A stretch of DNA of 64,000 nucleotides from an uncultured Acidobacteriia bacterium. Its GTDB lineage: Bacteria > Acidobacteriota > Terriglobia > Bryobacterales > Bryobacteraceae. Where the stretch lies: positions 1 to 64,000 of the forward strand of contig CAIUOG010000131.1 of assembly GCA_903900705.1 (NCBI GenBank), in the 5' to 3' direction. This document shows positions 60,456 through 64,000 of this stretch, in pieces. The notes beneath the pieces were generated by a model. That model worked only from the letters and a program-made list of their open reading frames with translations, had not been told where the DNA came from and did no database searches. The position numbers were made by a program, and so were the translations under genes. Every line of letters starts with the position of its first letter. Position 1 is the first letter of the stretch.

Positions 60456-62183
60456 TTAGTGGATCTCCGGCTCTGCTGTTTCCATCTTGTCATGCAGGAA
60501 ATCGAAATCGCAGCCGAGGTGCGCCTGCGTGACGCGTTCCGCGTAGAGCATCTGATAGCCGCGTTTGAATTTCGGCTCCGGTTTGACCCATGCGGCTTTG
60601 CGGCGCGCGAACTCTTCCTCGCTGATGAGCAGGTTGAGCTGACGGTTTTCCACGTCGAGTGAGATCAGGTCGCCGTCCCGCACCAGTGCGAGAGGTCCGC
60701 CCACGAAGCTTTCCGGCGAAACGTGCAGCACGCAGGTTCCGTAAGCGGTGCCGCTCATGCGGGCGTCCGAGATTCGCACCATGTCACGCACGCCGGAGGG
60801 CAGAAGTTTCTTCGGGATCGGCAGCATGCCCCATTCGGGCATGCCGGGTCCGCCCAGTGGTCCGGCGTTTTGCAGCACCAGGATGGAGTCGGCGGTCACG
60901 TTCAGATCGTCGCGGTTGATCCGCGCGTCCATGTCGTTATAGTCCTTGAAAACCACGGCGGGACCGGTGTGCCGCAGCAGTGCCGGGGTCGCGGCGGAAG
61001 TCTTGATCACCGCGCCATCGGGACACAGGTTGCCGTAAAGCACCGCGGTTCCGCCGCTCTCCACCAGGGCTTTTTCCCGAGGCCGGATGACTTCCGGATT
61101 GATGACCTTCGCGCCTTCCAGGTTTTGGCCGATGCTCCTGCCGTTCACGGTGAGAACATCCAGATGCAACAGGTCTTTCATCTCGCCCATCAGAGCGCGC
61201 AGACCGCCCGCGTAGAAAAAATCCTCCATCAGGAAGCGACCGGAGGGACGGATATCGGCCAACACCGGCACGCGGCGGGCGATCTCATCAAACCGATTCA
61301 GTTCCAGCTTCAGCCCGAGCCGTCCCGCCATCGCCACCAGATGAATAAAGGCATTGGTGGAGCCGCCGATCGCCATATCCACGGCGATGGCATTTTCGAA
61401 GGATTCCATCGTCAGGAAGTCGGACGGCTTCCAGTCCTGCCAGACCATCTCGACGGCGCGCTCGCCGCAGCCCATCGCCATGCGGACGTGATTGGAATCC
61501 GGTGCGGGGATGGAAGACGCGCCCGGCAGCGTGAAGCCCAGCGCTTCGGCCAGCGCTGTCATAGTGGCGGCGGTGCCCATGGTCATGCAGAAGCCCGGGG
61601 ATCGCGCGATGCCATTTTCGATGTTGAGCCAGTCATCCGCCGTGATGGTGCCGGCGCAGCGTTCCGTCCAGAACTTCCACAGGTCGGTGCCGCTGCCGAG
61701 GGGCTGGCCGTTCCAGTTGCCGCGCAGCATGGGGCCCGCCGGCAGAAAGATGGCCGGAAGATCCATGCTCATGGCGCCCATCAGCAGCCCCGGCGTGGTT
61801 TTGTCGCAGCCGCCCATCAGGACAGTGCCATCCACCGGCAGACTGCGCAGACTCTCTTCCACATCCATGGAGAGCAGATTGCGGAAGAGCATCGGGCTGG
61901 GTTTGGCGTAGGTCTCGGTGATGGAGAAGGCGGGAATCTCCACCGGGAAGCCGCCCGCTTTCCAGACGCCTTTTTTGACGGCCTCGGCGCGTTCGCGCAG
62001 GTGCGCGTGGCAGGGGTTGATTTCACTCCACGTGTTGAGAATGGCAATGACGGGGCGGCCCGTGAAGTCCTCCCGGTTGTACCCCAACTGTTTCATGCGG
62101 GAGCGGTGGCTGAAGCCCCGCATGTTGTCGGGGCCGAACCAGCGGTAGCTGCGGAGGTCTTCGGGCTTCTTGTTCTGAGGCAT
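60456..62183 (-). CDS. IlvD/Edd-family dehydratase (sugar-acid or dihydroxy-acid)
   Basis: This 575-residue iron-sulfur dehydratase starts at [16 protein letters not shown] (62183); a longer frame crosses the divergent pgk start and was rejected. The cluster ligands C58 ([10 protein letters not shown]), C126 ([10 protein letters not shown]) and C199 (SPGFCMTMG) are all present, with GTGTDL-type and [11 protein letters not shown] segments near the C-terminus. Length and the [19 protein letters not shown] opening suit the sugar-acid subgroup (arabinonate/xylonate type) rather than IlvD of branched-chain synthesis. No ilv genes are near, while an MR/MLE enzyme is. Confidence 0.88.
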   Translation of the reverse strand: MPQNKKPEDLRSYRWFGPDNMRGFSHRSRMKQLGYNREDFTGRPVIAILNTWSEINPCHAHLRERAEAVKKGVWKAGGFPVEIPAFSITETYAKPSPMLFRNLLSMDVEESLRSLPVDGTVLMGGCDKTTPGLLMGAMSMDLPAIFLPAGPMLRGNWNGQPLGSGTDLWKFWTERCAGTITADDWLNIENGIARSPGFCMTMGTAATMTALAEALGFTLPGASSIPAPDSNHVRMAMGCGERAVEMVWQDWKPSDFLTMESFENAIAVDMAIGGSTNAFIHLVAMAGRLGLKLELNRFDEIARRVPVLADIRPSGRFLMEDFFYAGGLRALMGEMKDLLHLDVLTVNGRSIGQNLEGAKVINPEVIRPREKALVESGGTAVLYGNLCPDGAVIKTSAATPALLRHTGPAVVFKDYNDMDARINRDDLNVTADSILVLQNAGPLGGPGMPEWGMLPIPKKLLPSGVRDMVRISDARMSGTAYGTCVLHVSPESFVGGPLALVRDGDLISLDVENRQLNLLISEEEFARRKAAWVKPEPKFKRGYQMLYAERVTQAHLGCDFDFLHDKMETAEPEIH

Positions 62184-62247
62184 GCGACCCTCCATCATAT
62201 CGGGCCGCTTTGGTAAGCTCGAATTTACCTCCACACCCACTAAAATC

Positions 62248-63417
62248 ATGGCTAAACTATCCATCAAAGACCTGGACCTCAACGGCAAACGTGTCTTCAT
62301 CCGCGTGGACTTCAATGTGCCTCTCGCCAACGCGGGCCAGGAGATCACCAGCGATAAGCGGATCCGCGCCTCGCTGCCGACCATTCAGTATGCTCTGGAA
62401 CACGGCGCGGGCGTGATCCTCGCCTCGCACCTCGGCCGCCCCAAGGGCAAGCCGAACGCTGAAATGAGCATGAAGCCGGTGGCTGCAAAGCTGGCGGAAC
62501 TGCTGGGTAAGCCGGTCACTCTGGCGCCGGATTGCATTGGCCCCGAAGTGGAAGCCCTGCTGCCCGCGCCCGGCGAAGTGCTGCTGCTCGAAAATCTTCG
62601 CTTCCACGCCGAAGAAGAGGCGAACGATCCGGCATTCAGCGAAAAGCTCGCGAAACTCTGTGACGTTTATGTGAACGACGCGTTCGGTTCCGCGCACCGT
62701 GCCCACGCCTCCACGGTCGGCATGATCCGGTACTGTTCACAGGCCGCCGCCGGGCTGCTGATGGACCAGGAGCTGAAGTACCTCGGCATGGCCACCACGA
62801 ACCCGGAACGGCCCTGCGTCGCGATTCTGGGCGGCGCGAAGGTGTCGGACAAGATCGAGGTGATCGAGAACATGGCGAAGGTTGTCGACAAGGTTCTGAT
62901 CGGCGGCGCCATGGCCTATACGTTCCTGAAGTGCCAGGGCCATGCAACCGGCAAGTCACTCGTGGAGGACGACAAGCTCGAACTCGCGGCGCGTCTGATG
63001 GCCGAGTATCCGTCGAAGCTGGTGTTCCCGGTGGATCACGTGGTCGCTTCGGAATTCAAGGCCGGCGCCGAAAATGAAACTGTGACCGAGATTCCCGAAG
63101 GCAAGATGGCGCTCGACATCGGCGCCAAGACCATTGCGGAATACGAAGCCATCATCGGCACCGCGAAAACCATCATCTGGAACGGCCCGATGGGCGTGTT
63201 CGAAATGCCCCCGTTTGACAAGGGCACCGTGGCGCTGGCGATTGCGGTTGCGAACTCCGGAGCCATCTCCGTAGTGGGCGGCGGCGATTCCGAAAAGGCC
63301 ATCAAGAGCGCCGGGGTCACCAGCAAGATTTCGCACGTGTCCACGGGCGGCGGCGCTTCACTCGAATTCCTCTCGGGAATCGAACTGCCCGGCGTTGCGG
63401 CCCTCACCGAAAAGTAA
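62248..63417 (+). CDS. pgk: phosphoglycerate kinase
   Basis: This 389-residue enzyme transfers phosphate between 1,3-bisphosphoglycerate and ADP. The family blocks are present: [74 protein letters not shown] and [11 protein letters not shown]. The start is at [14 protein letters not shown] (62248), 64 bases from the divergent dehydratase start; the usual gap gene is not adjacent. A perfect hairpin follows 33 bases after the stop, at the start of the next gene. Confidence 0.97.
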   Translation: MAKLSIKDLDLNGKRVFIRVDFNVPLANAGQEITSDKRIRASLPTIQYALEHGAGVILASHLGRPKGKPNAEMSMKPVAAKLAELLGKPVTLAPDCIGPEVEALLPAPGEVLLLENLRFHAEEEANDPAFSEKLAKLCDVYVNDAFGSAHRAHASTVGMIRYCSQAAAGLLMDQELKYLGMATTNPERPCVAILGGAKVSDKIEVIENMAKVVDKVLIGGAMAYTFLKCQGHATGKSLVEDDKLELAARLMAEYPSKLVFPVDHVVASEFKAGAENETVTEIPEGKMALDIGAKTIAEYEAIIGTAKTIIWNGPMGVFEMPPFDKGTVALAIAVANSGAISVVGGGDSEKAIKSAGVTSKISHVSTGGGASLEFLSGIELPGVAALTEK

Positions 63418-63450
63418 CACCGCGCTAAATCATCCCCCTGTAAATCATCG

Positions 63451-63487
63451 TGCGCAATACTCTGTCCCTGCGATAGAGTATTGCGCA
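63451..63487 (+). promoter_or_regulatory. perfect hairpin reaching the start codon of the following gene
   Basis: TGCGCAATACTCT (63451-63463) and its exact reverse complement (63475-63487) are separated by 11 bases. The right arm ends on the A of the ATG at 63487, so folding would occlude the start. No T-tract follows, so it is not a normal terminator for pgk. It could be a translational control element. Upstream, TAAATCATC recurs 15 bases apart (63427 and 63442 regions). Confidence 0.6.
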
Positions 63488-64000
63488 TGAGCAGAAAATT
63501 CGCCGGCCTGGTTCTTCTGGCCGCATGCCTTTCCGCCACCGCGCAGGTCCCCATCCTGACGCGCGAGCAATTGATTCGCTACACCGAAAACTGGAAGGGA
63601 GAACGCTTCCCGGACGGTCGCCCCAAAGTCTCAGACAAGGCAATCAAAAAGATGGACGGGCTGTCCGCGGAGGAAGTCTGGTCCGTGCTGCCCGGCGAAG
63701 GTTACCGGAATCAGTACGAAGGCGATTTCCGGATTCTCCATCCGGAGAAAAAGCTCATCGGCCGCGCCGTGACCGTGCAGTTCATGCCCGCGCGCCCGGA
63801 CGTGAAAGGTCCCAACGAAGAAGACGCGAAGGCGAAGGGGCTGCGCGACAACGGGAATCAGCGCGTGATCGATATGCTGCGGGAGGGTGATGTCCTGGTG
63901 GCCGATATCTTCGGCAAGATCGAAGGCGGCACCCTGGTGGGCGACAACCTGGCGACTTATATCTACGCCGTCACCCACAAAGGCCTGGTGGTGGATGGCG
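63487..64000 (+). CDS. secreted RraA-family protein (5' part)
   Basis: The gene runs off the right edge with 171 codons visible. It starts with a signal peptide (MSRKFAGLVLLAACLSATAQ) and continues as a protein with RraA-family features: RAVTVQFMPARPDV, VLVADIFGKIEGG, TLVGDNLATYIYAV and KGLVVDG (the G-D-N-L-A substrate loop is intact). The region between the signal and the fold (about 80 residues) is longer than in the usual enzyme. Export of an RraA-type protein is unusual. The start codon is partly within a perfect hairpin. Confidence 0.8.
   Translation, partial: MSRKFAGLVLLAACLSATAQVPILTREQLIRYTENWKGERFPDGRPKVSDKAIKKMDGLSAEEVWSVLPGEGYRNQYEGDFRILHPEKKLIGRAVTVQFMPARPDVKGPNEEDAKAKGLRDNGNQRVIDMLREGDVLVADIFGKIEGGTLVGDNLATYIYAVTHKGLVVDG

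Noticed and set aside
62184-62384. N-terminal extension of the IlvD/Edd dehydratase
   Set aside because: The additional 67 codons run across the divergent pgk start and do not resemble the family; the ATG at 62183 gives the usual N-terminus.
1-64000. tRNA, rRNA, insertion sequence, phage or CRISPR elements
   Set aside because: None could be supported by eye; no transposase or integrase motifs and no long terminal inverted repeats were seen. A covariance-model search would be needed to exclude small RNAs.

Overview
The window is a dense, high-G+C bacterial chromosome segment (about 52 genes, no gene-free stretch above 200 bases). It most likely comes from an Acidobacteriota member of the Solibacter/Bryobacter type. 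The pointers are a VWFA-related Acidobacterial-domain protein paired with a very large Oar-like TonB-dependent receptor, many secreted peptidases and sugar-acid enzymes, a cytochrome b fused to a diheme cytochrome c, and LPS genes. This placement is inferred from gene content; no rRNA or tRNA gene was seen.

Layout. 1-2.5 kb: the 3' end of an RHS-repeat gene with a HExxH-bearing tip, a secreted partner gene, and a decayed second RHS tip. 2.6-8.5 kb: a POTRA-only envelope protein, an M14 peptidase and methylmalonate-semialdehyde dehydrogenase. 8.5-18.1 kb: leftward operons with rplS-rnhB followed by a small membrane protein, a TPR protein, an FtsX-type permease and a TolC-type protein, then an ABC transporter with a partner protein and a DUF885 lipoprotein. 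18.1-21 kb: lpxD, a P-loop NTPase, cheW and a family 9 glycosyltransferase. 21.1-23.9 kb: a cysteine synthase, JAMM protease, sulfur carrier and E1-rhodanese operon, followed by an MFS transporter. 25-31.6 kb: a secreted propeller protein, a catalytically dead S46 peptidase homologue and a giant propeller hybrid histidine kinase. 31.6-40.6 kb: the VWFA/Oar pair, a secreted lectin-fold protein, GTP-dependent PEP carboxykinase and an RraA-family protein. 40.6-45.1 kb: Rieske and cytochrome b-c genes, an FAD oxidoreductase and an M20 peptidase.

The most striking part is 45-58 kb. A leftward operon encodes a pentaheme cytochrome, a TPR protein, an outer-membrane barrel and a 15-heme cytochrome, which together look like a porin-cytochrome conduit. 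Divergent from it, across 172 bases, is a rightward operon: a NuoE-NuoF fusion, a protein joining NuoG-like clusters to two cyclic-nucleotide-binding domains and four further [4Fe-4S] sites, a membrane protein with a clear diheme-b histidine pattern, and a membrane-anchored decaheme cytochrome. Together they could carry electrons between NAD(P)H and the cell exterior under cyclic-nucleotide control. I do not recognise this four-gene set as a described complex.

57.9-64 kb: a Tat-exported enolase-superfamily protein, a 5'-nucleotidase-like phosphoesterase, an IlvD/Edd dehydratase, pgk, and the start of a secreted RraA-family protein preceded by a perfect hairpin that reaches its start codon. 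Short 15-16 bp tandem duplications occur at four places, three of them in frame inside genes.
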